Below are positions 7,547 to 14,788 of a stretch of 14,996 bases of DNA, piece by piece. Under the pieces are notes generated by a model, which did no database searches, was not told the origin of the DNA, and was given only the letters and a program-made list of their open reading frames with translations. This DNA comes from Deltaproteobacteria bacterium. GTDB lineage: Bacteria; Desulfobacterota; JAFDIG01. The position numbers and the translations under genes were made by a program. Location of the stretch: assembly GCA_019308145.1 (NCBI GenBank), contig JAFDIG010000048.1:1-14996 (forward strand), in the 5' to 3' direction. Each line of letters opens with the position of its first letter. Within the stretch, counting starts at the first letter, position 1.

Positions 7547-8395
7547 TTAAAACGAGAGAGTAAGGGCTAAAATAATTGAGGTTGTATAATCTGTATTCCT
7601 GCCAGTCACTGTTTGTTGAAGACCAATTTTACCTTTAAAATGATCTGTTAATGGCATAATAAAACCAGCTGTAAGGAAAATAGAATCATTATCATCCTCA
7701 TCTTTTACAAAACCATGTTCATAATTAATCTCGATCTCAGGTTGTAACCATTTAACAATTTGATATCCAACAGCCAAATCATAAGAAAGTGTTCCTCTCT
7801 CATTCTCTCTATACTTGCCAAAAGGTAATGAAAAACCAAAATCCATGTTCATTGTAAGTTTGCCAAAATCTCTGCTTAAAGCTATCTTATTTTCCCATGC
7901 CCAGAATTCATCACTTGGACCTAAACGATGGCTATCAGAAAAACGCCCAGTAGGAATAGAAAGGGACGTAATGTATGCTAACTCAAGATCTAAAGATTTC
8001 AGTTTTAAAAAACGATATTTTATTCCCAAACCAAGATCACAAAACCCTTCCCCTTTTTCAGGGTCACTATCATGATCATAAAGATTTGCATAACCAGTAT
8101 CAGCGCTAATGTCAAGGTTGTCTAAAATACCATAGGCAATAGATAATCCAAACTCATGCTCCCTTAAAATTCCTCTATCTTCCTTATGCCAATCGTTATC
8201 CATTGCCTTTTTTGCATAGTTAAAGGTATATCCAAATTCTATCTCTATACCACCTTTCCCAACTGTGCCTGCATCATCAGTTGCAAGTTTAGCCCATTCA
8301 GGGGCTAACTCTTCCTGAGCAAAGGCATAAAAAGGCAAAGAAAAAATAAAAACAAAAACAAAAGAAATTCCTATCCATTTCAATCTATGTCTCAT
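7547..8395 (-). CDS. Outer-membrane beta-barrel protein heading the nickel operon
   Basis: A 282-residue protein with a signal peptide cut near AFA26|QEE. The mature part consists of alternating amphipathic strands typical of an outer-membrane barrel (GGIEIEFGYTFNY, LGLGIKYRFLKL, YDLAVGYQIVKWLQPEIEINYEHGF), and it ends ILALTLSF with the C-terminal Phe used by the barrel-assembly machinery. It resembles MetA-type and other uncharacterised barrel transporters of about 280 residues. Being first in the operon, directly behind a NikR-like operator, it is a good candidate for an outer-membrane metal channel. It is not a TonB-dependent receptor: it is too short and lacks a plug domain. Strong ribosome site AGGAGG at 8401-8406. 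Confidence 0.75.
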   Translation of the reverse strand: MRHRLKWIGISFVFVFIFSLPFYAFAQEELAPEWAKLATDDAGTVGKGGIEIEFGYTFNYAKKAMDNDWHKEDRGILREHEFGLSIAYGILDNLDISADTGYANLYDHDSDPEKGEGFCDLGLGIKYRFLKLKSLDLELAYITSLSIPTGRFSDSHRLGPSDEFWAWENKIALSRDFGKLTMNMDFGFSLPFGKYRENERGTLSYDLAVGYQIVKWLQPEIEINYEHGFVKDEDDNDSIFLTAGFIMPLTDHFKGKIGLQQTVTGRNTDYTTSIILALTLSF

Positions 8396-8408
8396 TATTT
8401 CCTCCTTT

Positions 8409-8435
8409 GTGTTATTTTTTTGAAAAATGTAACAC
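8409..8435 (-). promoter_or_regulatory. NikR-type operator upstream of the nickel operon
   Basis: GTGTTAT (8409-8415), 13 bases, then GTAACAC (8429-8435). The arms match the GTGTTAC-N13/14-GTAACAC consensus reported for Geobacter NikR except for one base. The 13-base half-sites around the central G match at 11 of 13 positions. The palindrome lies between the probable -10 element and the ribosome site, so a bound repressor would block the transcription start. The regulator gene itself is not in the window. Confidence 0.75.
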
Positions 8436-8437
8436 TA

Positions 8438-8466
8438 TCAATAACAGAGAAAATAAAAAAAGTCAA
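8438..8466 (-). promoter_or_regulatory. Probable sigma-70 promoter of the nickel operon
   Basis: On the minus strand, TTGACT (8466-8461) matches five of six -35 bases. It is followed by a 17-base spacer and TATTGA (8443-8438) as a weak -10. Transcription would begin inside the adjacent operator palindrome. A weak -10 with an overlapping operator is consistent with a regulated promoter. Confidence 0.5.
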
Positions 8467-8652
8467 GAAAAAAATTTTAGCAGAATTTTCATTTTATGAG
8501 GAGATGTTGAAAATTATAATATAAAAAAATTCTCTATTTCTATTGAGTAAAAAGTTAACTTCCAAGGTAGCAATGATATTAGTAGGAAATATAGTAAAAG
8601 GATTTGTAGATATAATTTGTTAACAAGATTATGAACCTAATTTCCTTTAGCC

Positions 8653-8694
8653 AATGGCAAGTGAAACAAGGTTTACCTTGCCTCACTTGCCGTT
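8653..8694 (-). repeat. Strong two-tier hairpin after the exported Cys-rich protein gene
   Basis: GGCAAGTGA (8656-8664) pairs with TCACTTGCC (8683-8691). Inside, after an AA/CC internal loop, CAAGG (8667-8671) pairs with CCTTG (8676-8680) around a TTTA loop. A further AAT/GTT extends the base with one wobble. It begins 7 bases past the stop of the 8702 gene, so it probably protects or ends that transcript. Neither strand has an adjacent T-run, so it is not a classical intrinsic terminator. Confidence 0.65.
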
Positions 8695-8701
8695 AAAAGC
8701 T

Positions 8702-9442
8702 TTATTTTTTCTTGTTAATTATAGCTCTAAGTTCTCCATTTACAAAAATCTTTACCTTTTCCACGGTTTTTCCATCAGCCCCGTATTCAAACTCTCTTGT
8801 GATATCCTCTGGAAGAACATCAAACTCTTTGCCTTGTTTTAATATCACTCCACATAGATAATAATAAAGATCCCATTGATCCATACAAGTGTTTGTCCAT
8901 GTATCACATCCCCAGTACCATCCATAGTAACAATTCCACCAAGCATCGCAGCAATCTACCCAATATATATACCCAGCATAATAACAATCATCATTTGTAT
9001 AGCAAAAACCTGCTGGCACTGTTGTAGTAAATGGAATGGTTGTAGTAAAAGGGATAGTTGTAGTTGGACCAGTAGAGCCTATCCCTGCAAACTTATAACA
9101 TCCATAAGCAACCGTTGTTCCACCAACATAATCGATTATATAAAGAACATTAGTTAAAAAATCAAATTGAGCTCCAAGCTGGCCGAAATCAGCTGGATTT
9201 ATGGGGCCACCATCAAAAAAATCACCAATAACAGTATCATCCCAAAATGCGTACATATTAGCAGTATCAAATGTATAAAGAAGCAGTGTTCCTCCGTTAT
9301 CATAAGTTTGTACATAGACATTTAGATTATATATATTTCCAATATCTTTATATATACCATCATAATTGAGATTATAAGCAAAGCTTACACCTGTTATAAA
9401 AAAAGTGAATAAAAAAATGAATAATAAAACCCTCTTTTTCAT
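8702..9442 (-). CDS. Exported protein with Thr/Pro linker and Cys/aromatic-rich domain
   Basis: 246 residues, not a family I recognise. Signal peptide 1-22 (cut at FA|YN). Residues 23-120 form a Gly/Tyr/Asp-rich, probably beta domain (YNLNVYVQTYDNGG, GAQFDFLTNVLYIIDYVGG). Residues 125-143 are a linker of TTTIPF-type repeats. Residues 147-197 hold eight Cys with very many Trp and Tyr (C147, C153, C164, C165, C171, C179, C186, C197), which would form disulfides outside the cytoplasm. Residues 201-246 are a charged tail. Thr-rich linkers of this kind are common between modules of extracellular proteins. The strong ribosome site AGGAGGGGG precedes the ATG. It stands alone between a radical SAM gene and the nickel operon, so a link to either is only positional. 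Confidence 0.7.
   Translation of the reverse strand: MKKRVLLFIFLFTFFITGVSFAYNLNYDGIYKDIGNIYNLNVYVQTYDNGGTLLLYTFDTANMYAFWDDTVIGDFFDGGPINPADFGQLGAQFDFLTNVLYIIDYVGGTTVAYGCYKFAGIGSTGPTTTIPFTTTIPFTTTVPAGFCYTNDDCYYAGYIYWVDCCDAWWNCYYGWYWGCDTWTNTCMDQWDLYYYLCGVILKQGKEFDVLPEDITREFEYGADGKTVEKVKIFVNGELRAIINKKK
9021..9065 (-). repeat. 18-bp tandem repeat coding the Thr/Pro linker
   Basis: Units starting GTTGTAGTAAA at 9021-9038 and 9039-9056, with a partial third at 9057-9065, read on the plus strand. Each full unit encodes six residues of the form PFTTT(I/V). Such in-frame repeats can expand or contract by slippage and change linker length. Confidence 0.7.
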
Positions 9443-9564
9443 TGCCCCCTCCTTTTAAATCTTTTTATATTTAATCTTTAATGTTGTTCCCAAATTTGTT
9501 ATAAAAAATTCAAGAAAACTTATTTTGCCTTTATATCAATTAAAATTAAATGATCCTCTCTTTA

Positions 9565-11088
9565 TTAATTTGAAGTATTTTTTTGCTCATGCAAACTGCT
9601 GAAGTTTTCAAATATCTTCCTAAAGTGAAACCCATAAATTGCAAAAGTCAATGCTAAAGGAAATGATCGTGGACGATTAAAAAGTGTCCAGAAAAATAGT
9701 TTCCAGTAATGAAACCTCTCTTTTCCTTTTATTCCTAAAAACAACATTGATTTAAAGAATGCTTTTAAATAGTTGAAGTGGAATATAAATGTTCTATTTT
9801 GTAATTTTGTTTTAACTGGGTTGAATTCCTTTAAAAAAGTTATAACTCGATTATAGTAATGATTAGGGGAATATATTGTATTAATAACATTTTTATATCC
9901 ATTGATCAGGCTATCATAGTTCATCTTTGGGATAAAATTGATAGAAAAATCAGTGTTATCACCTGTAACATCCCTTAATAATCTATTTTCCTTTACAAGA
10001 CGTTGATACAATCTGGTCCCACGAGGAGCATTTAAAAGACCAACCATTGCAGTAACAACCCCACTATTTTGTATAAATTTAATTATTGTATTAAAAATCG
10101 ACTCCTGATCATTATCAAAACCAACAATAAATCCACCTTGCACTTGCAAACCAAACCTCTGTATCTTTTTAATAGATGCAATCAAATCTCGCCCTCTGTT
10201 TTGAAACTTACCACATTCAGCTAAGCTATCATCGTTTGGTGTTTCAATTCCTACAAAAACTGAGTCAAACCCTGCTTCAACCATCTTGTCCATCAACTCC
10301 TCATCATCAGCAAGGTTTATAGATGTTTCTGTATTAAAAGTAAATGGATATTTTTTTGACCTCATCCATTTTATAATAGCTGGTAAAATATCTTTTTTCA
10401 ATCTTTTTTTATCACCTATAAAATTATCATCAACAAAGAAGACTCCACCCCTCCAGCCTAATGAGTAAAGTTTTTCTAACTCTGCTATAATTTGTCCCTT
10501 ACTCTTTATACGAGGGATTCGTCCATAAAGGAAAACAATATCACAAAATTCACAGTTAAAAGGACATCCCCTTGAAAACTGAATATTCATGGAAGCATAA
10601 TCTTTTATATTGACAAGTTCCCATAAAGGGACAGGAGTTTGGCTCATATCCGCCCATTGGTTTGTTGTATATAGATGTTTAGGAGACCCTTTTTTTAGAT
10701 CTTCTAAAAAAGGAGGGAGGGTAAGTTCGGCTTCATTTAAAACCAAATAATCTACCTCATCAAATTCATTATATTCTGTAGTAAAAAGAGGACCCCCAGC
10801 AACAACTTTAACATCTAACTTTTTGCATCTGCTAATTACTTCTTCTGTTGACCTCTTTTGAATTGACATGCTACTAATAAATACAAGATCAGCCCATTTA
10901 ATATCTATATCTTTTAGAGGTCTTACGTTCATATCTATCAACTTTTTCTCCCAACTCTTCGGAAGCATAGCTGCTACTGTTAACAAACCCAAGGGTGGAA
11001 AAGCTGCCTTTTTTGAAATAAACTTCAACGCATATTTGAAACTCCAAAATGTATCTGGATATTGTGGATAAACTAATAATATCTTCAT
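9565..11088 (-). CDS. B12-binding radical SAM protein, HpnP-like with DUF4070-type C-terminus
   Basis: 507 residues. Residues 1-150 form a cobalamin-binding Rossmann-like domain (MKILLVYPQYPDTFWSFKYAL, AAFPPLGLLTVAAMLP, VVAGGPLFTTE). The place of the DxHxxG motif reads DMNV (52-55), so the usual lower-ligand His is absent, as in many relatives. The radical SAM core follows, with SRGCPFNCEFC giving cluster ligands C175, C179 and C182, then FFVDDNFIGD, TETSINLADD, VFVGIETP and GGFIVGFD. Residues beyond about 400 are basic and aromatic. Relatives include HpnP, which methylates hopanoids at C-2, but many members have no known substrate, and no hopanoid genes are nearby. AAGGAA lies before the start. 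It appears monocistronic. Confidence 0.8.
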   Translation of the reverse strand: MKILLVYPQYPDTFWSFKYALKFISKKAAFPPLGLLTVAAMLPKSWEKKLIDMNVRPLKDIDIKWADLVFISSMSIQKRSTEEVISRCKKLDVKVVAGGPLFTTEYNEFDEVDYLVLNEAELTLPPFLEDLKKGSPKHLYTTNQWADMSQTPVPLWELVNIKDYASMNIQFSRGCPFNCEFCDIVFLYGRIPRIKSKGQIIAELEKLYSLGWRGGVFFVDDNFIGDKKRLKKDILPAIIKWMRSKKYPFTFNTETSINLADDEELMDKMVEAGFDSVFVGIETPNDDSLAECGKFQNRGRDLIASIKKIQRFGLQVQGGFIVGFDNDQESIFNTIIKFIQNSGVVTAMVGLLNAPRGTRLYQRLVKENRLLRDVTGDNTDFSINFIPKMNYDSLINGYKNVINTIYSPNHYYNRVITFLKEFNPVKTKLQNRTFIFHFNYLKAFFKSMLFLGIKGKERFHYWKLFFWTLFNRPRSFPLALTFAIYGFHFRKIFENFSSLHEQKNTSN

Positions 11089-11150
11089 ACTAAATTCCTT
11101 TTCTTTTTTATTGCCTTTTTGTTAAAAAACCTCTCTTGTAAACGAAAAAT

Positions 11151-11221
11151 CTTGTAGGGTTATTAACCGAAAAGCTAATTATTCTTAGGCAGAATACTCC
11201 TTGATTGGAAATATCTACAAG
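11151..11221 (-). promoter_or_regulatory. Possible structured 5' leader of the radical SAM gene
   Basis: On the minus strand CTTGTAG (11221-11215) pairs with CTACAAG (11157-11151), enclosing a 6-bp hairpin (TATTCT/AGAATA, loop GCCTA), a short GGTT/AACC hairpin next to the closing stem, and a weak TTCC/GGAG stem. The layout looks like a closed multi-stem junction 62 bases ahead of the start codon. No known riboswitch consensus is recognised, and in AT-rich DNA such pairing could be chance. Confidence 0.25.
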
Positions 11222-11359
11222 TTAAATATAATATATAACAAATAATTTAAATAGTCAAATCATTTTTTATTAAAATTTCTTATTTTATACTTAAAAGCTA
11301 AGCTACCTCTTTTAAAGATATAATTGATATAATTACTTTAATCTTCTATAAAATTATAT

Positions 11360-11377
11360 AAAAACCTTTCTGTTTTT
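11360..11377 (-). terminator. Weak hairpin after the SpeE-like gene
   Basis: AAAAAC (11360-11365) and GTTTTT (11372-11377) pair around a six-base loop. On the minus strand an AT-rich tail with TTTT follows within about ten bases. It lies 27 bases past the SpeE-like stop and is the only terminator candidate there. The stem holds a single GC pair. Confidence 0.3.
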
Positions 11378-11403
11378 ACAATTTTAATAAGAACAAATAT
11401 ACA

Positions 11404-12978
11404 TTAATATAATTCCCAGATACCCTGTTGATAATATCTATAAATAATTGGTTCAAGCTCCCTATTTATCTTTACTTCTTTTTCTTTTTCAAAAATTCCC
11501 TTCCCAAAATGTATCATTGAGATCATTGCATCTCTATTTAAAAAACGTGTAGAAATATCTCTAAATGAAATAGATTCTATCTTTCTAATAAGATCTTCTT
11601 TGTTGCTATTAGACTGGTTTACCCCTAAAACAAAACCCCATTCCCCCATCGTTGGAATATTATTGTGATATGCAACTGTTAGATATCCTGCCATTTTTAT
11701 GGTTTTATATATTGATAAGAATGCTTTTGGTGAATAAAAAGGGCTTGAGGCTTGAGTTACCATCACACCCCCTTTTATCAAGATCTTCTTTATCCTTTTG
11801 TAAAATTCAAATGAATACAATTTTGCAAGAGATATCGATTTAGGATCTGGGAGATCTATAATGATTACTGAATATAATTTATTACTCTTTTTTACAAATT
11901 TTCCTGCATCCATATTTATTATCTTTACTTTTAGGTTTTTAAAGGCATTCTTGTTTATTTTTGTTAGAATTGGATTAGATAAACCAAGTTTTGTCATTTC
12001 TGGATCAATATCAACAACAGTAATGGTTTTAACATCAGGATATTTTAATACCTCTCTTGTGGCCAAACCATCACCTCCGCCTAATATCAAAACATCCTTT
12101 CTTGAACAAGAAAGTTGCATGGCAGGATGTACAAGAGGTTCATGATATAGAAATTCATCATAGCTTGAAAACTGCTCATCCCCATCTAAAAAAAGCCAAT
12201 AATAATTTTTCCACTTAGTAATAACAATCTTCTGGTAAAGTGTTCTTTTCTCAAAAACTACCTTATCAAGATAATGAGCCTGTTCTCCAAAAAGAATAAC
12301 AGGTTTGATCCAAAAAAAGGTTGATAAAAGGAAAAAACCAGAAAAAAGTAAAGAACCCCAAAGCCTTTTTTTATATCTTATTAATTCTTTAAACTTTATC
12401 ATGATCATAGCTGCTACTATAAAATTAAGAGAACCTAACAATACAGGGGTATAAGTGAGACCTAACCTTGGCAAGGCAAAAAAAGCAAAAACAAGCCCTC
12501 CAATGAGAGCTCCAAAATAATCCTTTTCCATTACTGATGCAATGTTAACCCTAAGCAATTCATAAGTGTCATTCATCCTGGTTACAAGGGGAATCTCCAT
12601 CCCCATAAGTAAACCTATAATAAAGGTTAAGGTATAAATAAATAATTGAATAGATGAAACAAAAGGGGCTAAAAAATAGCTGGATACCGCGCTAATACTA
12701 CAAAGAATAGAGAGCATAAATTCAATCATAACAAAGATATCAAAAAGATCTTGTTTAAAATAACGACTTACCCTACTACCTATTCCCATAGCAAAAAGCA
12801 TGATAGAAATAGTGAATGCCCACTGAAACACAGCATCCCCAAGGAGATAACTTGCAATTGTGGCAAGCACAAATTCAGCCATTATACCAGCACAGCCAGT
12901 TAGAAAAATTGATACCTTTAAAATCCTGCTTTTTCCCTTTTTGGTAAGATTAATAGAAGGTTGGATCAAATCGCCCAT
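11404..12978 (-). CDS. Membrane-anchored spermidine-synthase-like protein (polyamine aminopropyltransferase family)
   Basis: 524 residues in two parts. Residues about 18-225 contain roughly seven membrane helices (SIFLTGCAGIMAEFVLATIASYLLGD is typical of membrane SpeE proteins). Residues about 230-500 form a SpeE-type domain with LYQKIVI (247-253), LDGDEQFSSYDEFLYHE (264-280), the SAM-site GGGDG (300-304), VVDIDPE (321-327) and DLPDP (375-379). The key Asp residues of the aminopropyl-transfer site look intact. Spermidine synthases move an aminopropyl group from decarboxylated SAM to putrescine; the substrate of membrane-fused members is not settled, and no speD or speA is in view. The start overlaps the DUF350 gene by 13 bases, so coupled translation is likely. 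A gene name speE would over-claim. Confidence 0.85.
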   Translation of the reverse strand: MGDLIQPSINLTKKGKSRILKVSIFLTGCAGIMAEFVLATIASYLLGDAVFQWAFTISIMLFAMGIGSRVSRYFKQDLFDIFVMIEFMLSILCSISAVSSYFLAPFVSSIQLFIYTLTFIIGLLMGMEIPLVTRMNDTYELLRVNIASVMEKDYFGALIGGLVFAFFALPRLGLTYTPVLLGSLNFIVAAMIMIKFKELIRYKKRLWGSLLFSGFFLLSTFFWIKPVILFGEQAHYLDKVVFEKRTLYQKIVITKWKNYYWLFLDGDEQFSSYDEFLYHEPLVHPAMQLSCSRKDVLILGGGDGLATREVLKYPDVKTITVVDIDPEMTKLGLSNPILTKINKNAFKNLKVKIINMDAGKFVKKSNKLYSVIIIDLPDPKSISLAKLYSFEFYKRIKKILIKGGVMVTQASSPFYSPKAFLSIYKTIKMAGYLTVAYHNNIPTMGEWGFVLGVNQSNSNKEDLIRKIESISFRDISTRFLNRDAMISMIHFGKGIFEKEKEVKINRELEPIIYRYYQQGIWELY

Positions 12979-13805
12979 CCAATAAATAGCGATGCCCCAA
13001 TATAAGAAAATGCTTCAATATAAGCAACACCTATATTGGGTTTAGCCTGTCCTACTATCTCTTCTGTGATCTTTCTTCCAGGCAAAATAACCTTATCTGT
13101 TGCCAAACGTATTAATGGAAGGAGTATAAAACCAATAATAACATATGCAGCAAAAGAGGTTATATCATTAAACCATGATATAAAAGGTCCTGAGATACCA
13201 AAACGTACTATATTCCCAACAGCAATTATTGCACCTGAAAAAGCAACACCAACAGCAATATTATCCTTTTCTATCTCTTCATGGATATCAAAAGGGGTCA
13301 TAAGATTATAAATATATCCTAATATCACTAAAACAAACTGACCTAAAAGCCAAAATATCACAGCAGTCCAAACAGAGCCTCCTTCCCCAGATACCGCGCC
13401 AAATATAATAAGGCCACTTGCTAAAAAGAGTGAGCCTTCTACAATACCTGTGCCTATGTTTTGATCCTGGATAATCTCTTTTGTGGTGCTAAATCTTCTC
13501 AATATAAACCGATCATTAATAAAGGAGGAAAGATTAAGTAATAGAATAGCTAAAAAACCATATATTGCTATATCTATAAGATCATCAGTCAGACCTTTTG
13601 TTGGACCAACAATTGAGCCACCAATAGAAAATATTAAACCTAAATAGTAACCAACCAAAGCAATAGCTAATGCCTGATTGTCTTTTTCAATAAGCTCTAC
13701 ATTTACCTTGAATTTCCGTCTAACAAGATCATATATAACCTTGCCTATAAAGAAAAAGATAAAACCACAAATTATATAAATAATACCTCTTATGAACTCA
13801 TCCAT
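12966..13805 (-). CDS. Integral membrane protein with two DUF350 units
   Basis: 279 residues of mostly hydrophobic helices. The chain is an internal duplication: EKDNQALAIALVGYYLG (40-56) is repeated as EKDNIAVGVAFSGAIIAVG (179-197), and DQNIGTGIVEG (114-124) as KPNIGVAYIEA (255-265), with about 140 residues between copies. Each half looks like one DUF350 (YjfL-like) module of about four helices. DUF350 function is unknown, but the family is often found beside SpeE-like genes. Ribosome site AGGAGG (13811-13816) overlaps the upstream gene's stop, and the 3' end overlaps the SpeE-like start, so this is the middle gene of a tight operon. Confidence 0.85.
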   Translation of the reverse strand: MDEFIRGIIYIICGFIFFFIGKVIYDLVRRKFKVNVELIEKDNQALAIALVGYYLGLIFSIGGSIVGPTKGLTDDLIDIAIYGFLAILLLNLSSFINDRFILRRFSTTKEIIQDQNIGTGIVEGSLFLASGLIIFGAVSGEGGSVWTAVIFWLLGQFVLVILGYIYNLMTPFDIHEEIEKDNIAVGVAFSGAIIAVGNIVRFGISGPFISWFNDITSFAAYVIIGFILLPLIRLATDKVILPGRKITEEIVGQAKPNIGVAYIEAFSYIGASLFIGWAI

Positions 13806-13814
13806 TTGAACCTC

Positions 13815-14519
13815 CTACTTACCAAAACCTCCGCCCCTTCCTCTAAAGGAGCTTACTCGGCTTCTTCCTATACGAGATCTTACCTTTTCTGAAAATCTTT
13901 GACGAGATAATCTATTCTTCTCCGCTCTCCTATCAAAAAAGTTATTATATCTCTTACGTGTATATACACCAGATGTTCCATATTTAGGACGTCCCATTTT
14001 GTCACGTCCAAAATAAGGGCGTCCCCTCCTTTGATAAGATAGATACTCATCATAATCAGAGCGATATATCCCTCTTCTTGATAAACCAAAAAGATATGAT
14101 AAAAAAGCATATTTGCCATAGAATTCCCAGAAGCTGTTCCCTCTTTCATCTTTTTTCCACTGTCCATATTTCGGGTTCCCTATATATTGGTAGCCAGGTG
14201 GAAAAGGTGTTTTTATGATCTTACCATCTTTTGTCTTTGCTAAGATTGCCATACCTAAATAATCTTTATATTTATCATAAAAATCCTTATCTACCTTTAC
14301 CCATCCAGTTGATAGACTCTTCTTTAAAGCAATAATGCGATACCTATGGTAATAAGAGGTAAAAAAGGTACCTGTTTTACCCATATCGATAAGGATTACT
14401 GTATATTCAGGTAAGGAAGAAAGTTTTTTTTGCAAAAGAGAGACGGGATCCCTTTTAGCACACCCTATAATGAATATAATCAGGAAGATAAATAATCCAT
14501 TTAATCCAAATATCTTTAT
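13815..14519 (-). CDS. Putative lipoprotein with Arg/Gly-rich C-terminus, first gene of the SpeE/DUF350 operon
   Basis: The first conventional start is TTG at 14435 (206 residues). The frame stays open upstream and encodes IKIFGLNGLFIFLIIFIIGC, a textbook lipoprotein signal with lipobox IIGC, so the true protein very probably starts near 14519 (about 234 residues, Cys20 lipidated). No ATG, GTG or TTG exists there: the codon at the expected Met is ATA. Either a rare start is used or one base differs. The mature part has the phrase TPFPPGYQYIGNPKYGQW and FWEFYGKYAFLSYLFG, then a basic tail rich in Arg ending SSFRGRGGGFGK. I do not recognise a named family. Nine bases separate it from the DUF350 gene. 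Confidence 0.65.
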   Translation of the reverse strand: MKIFGLNGLFIFLIIFIIGCAKRDPVSLLQKKLSSLPEYTVILIDMGKTGTFFTSYYHRYRIIALKKSLSTGWVKVDKDFYDKYKDYLGMAILAKTKDGKIIKTPFPPGYQYIGNPKYGQWKKDERGNSFWEFYGKYAFLSYLFGLSRRGIYRSDYDEYLSYQRRGRPYFGRDKMGRPKYGTSGVYTRKRYNNFFDRRAEKNRLSRQRFSEKVRSRIGRSRVSSFRGRGGGFGK

Positions 14520-14651
14520 TAATAAACTATGATATAAAACTCAATATCTCACAAAAAGATATCATATAACCTATCTTACATAAAAAATATCTCGATATAT
14601 TACAGAATCAGTAAATTTGAAAACAAAAGATTGAATAAAATAATTTTATTT

Positions 14652-14678
14652 ATTATATCATTACCATTATAATGTCAA
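14652..14678 (-). promoter_or_regulatory. Consensus sigma-70 promoter for the lipoprotein/DUF350/SpeE-like operon
   Basis: On the minus strand, TTGACA (14678-14673) is an exact -35. After 15 bases comes TATAAT (14657-14652), an exact -10, with an extended TGA just before it. The spacer is two bases short of ideal. It would give a leader of roughly 125 bases before the lipoprotein frame. Confidence 0.6.
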
Positions 14679-14788
14679 TACCACTCTTTTTGCTGAAAAA
14701 ATACTCTTAACAAATAAGTATAACTTTTTTTTTCAAAAAATTGAAAAAAGGAAAAGAAGAGCATACCTTTAAGCAAACTTTTAATTAA

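Larger units (their letters stand above)
8396..8701. other. Intergenic stretch: nickel operon control region and hairpin
   Basis: This 306-base gap separates two minus-strand units. From right to left it contains a strong hairpin just after the stop of the 8702 gene (8653-8694), about 150 bases of AT-rich DNA in which nothing is recognised, and the minus-strand promoter (8438-8466), palindromic operator (8409-8435) and ribosome site (8401-8406) of the nickel operon. No gene is seen in it. Confidence 0.6.
11089..11403. other. AT-rich intergenic stretch between radical SAM and SpeE-like genes
   Basis: No reading frame of note. It contains an inverted repeat set at 11151-11221 (upstream of the radical SAM gene, described separately) and a possible weak terminator hairpin at 11360-11377 for the SpeE-like operon. 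The remainder is AT-rich DNA that must hold the radical SAM promoter on the minus strand; I could not pick one convincingly. Confidence 0.5.

Noticed and set aside
8554..8624. Two GTTAAC palindromes in the gap upstream of the nickel operon
   Set aside because: Six-base AT-rich palindromes are expected by chance, and their position fits no promoter element.
11063..11071. Exact DnaA box TGTGGATAA
   Set aside because: It is a single copy inside the radical SAM coding region, explained by its YPQYPD codons.
11151..11221. 71-base cloverleaf-like fold on the minus strand, possible tRNA
   Set aside because: It lacks the T-loop consensus, U33 and a stable D-stem, and the 3' hairpin is far too short for a T-arm.
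13880..14167. 95-residue alternative frame inside the lipoprotein gene
   Set aside because: It has no family motif or ribosome site. The longer frame has a lipoprotein signal and operon spacing.
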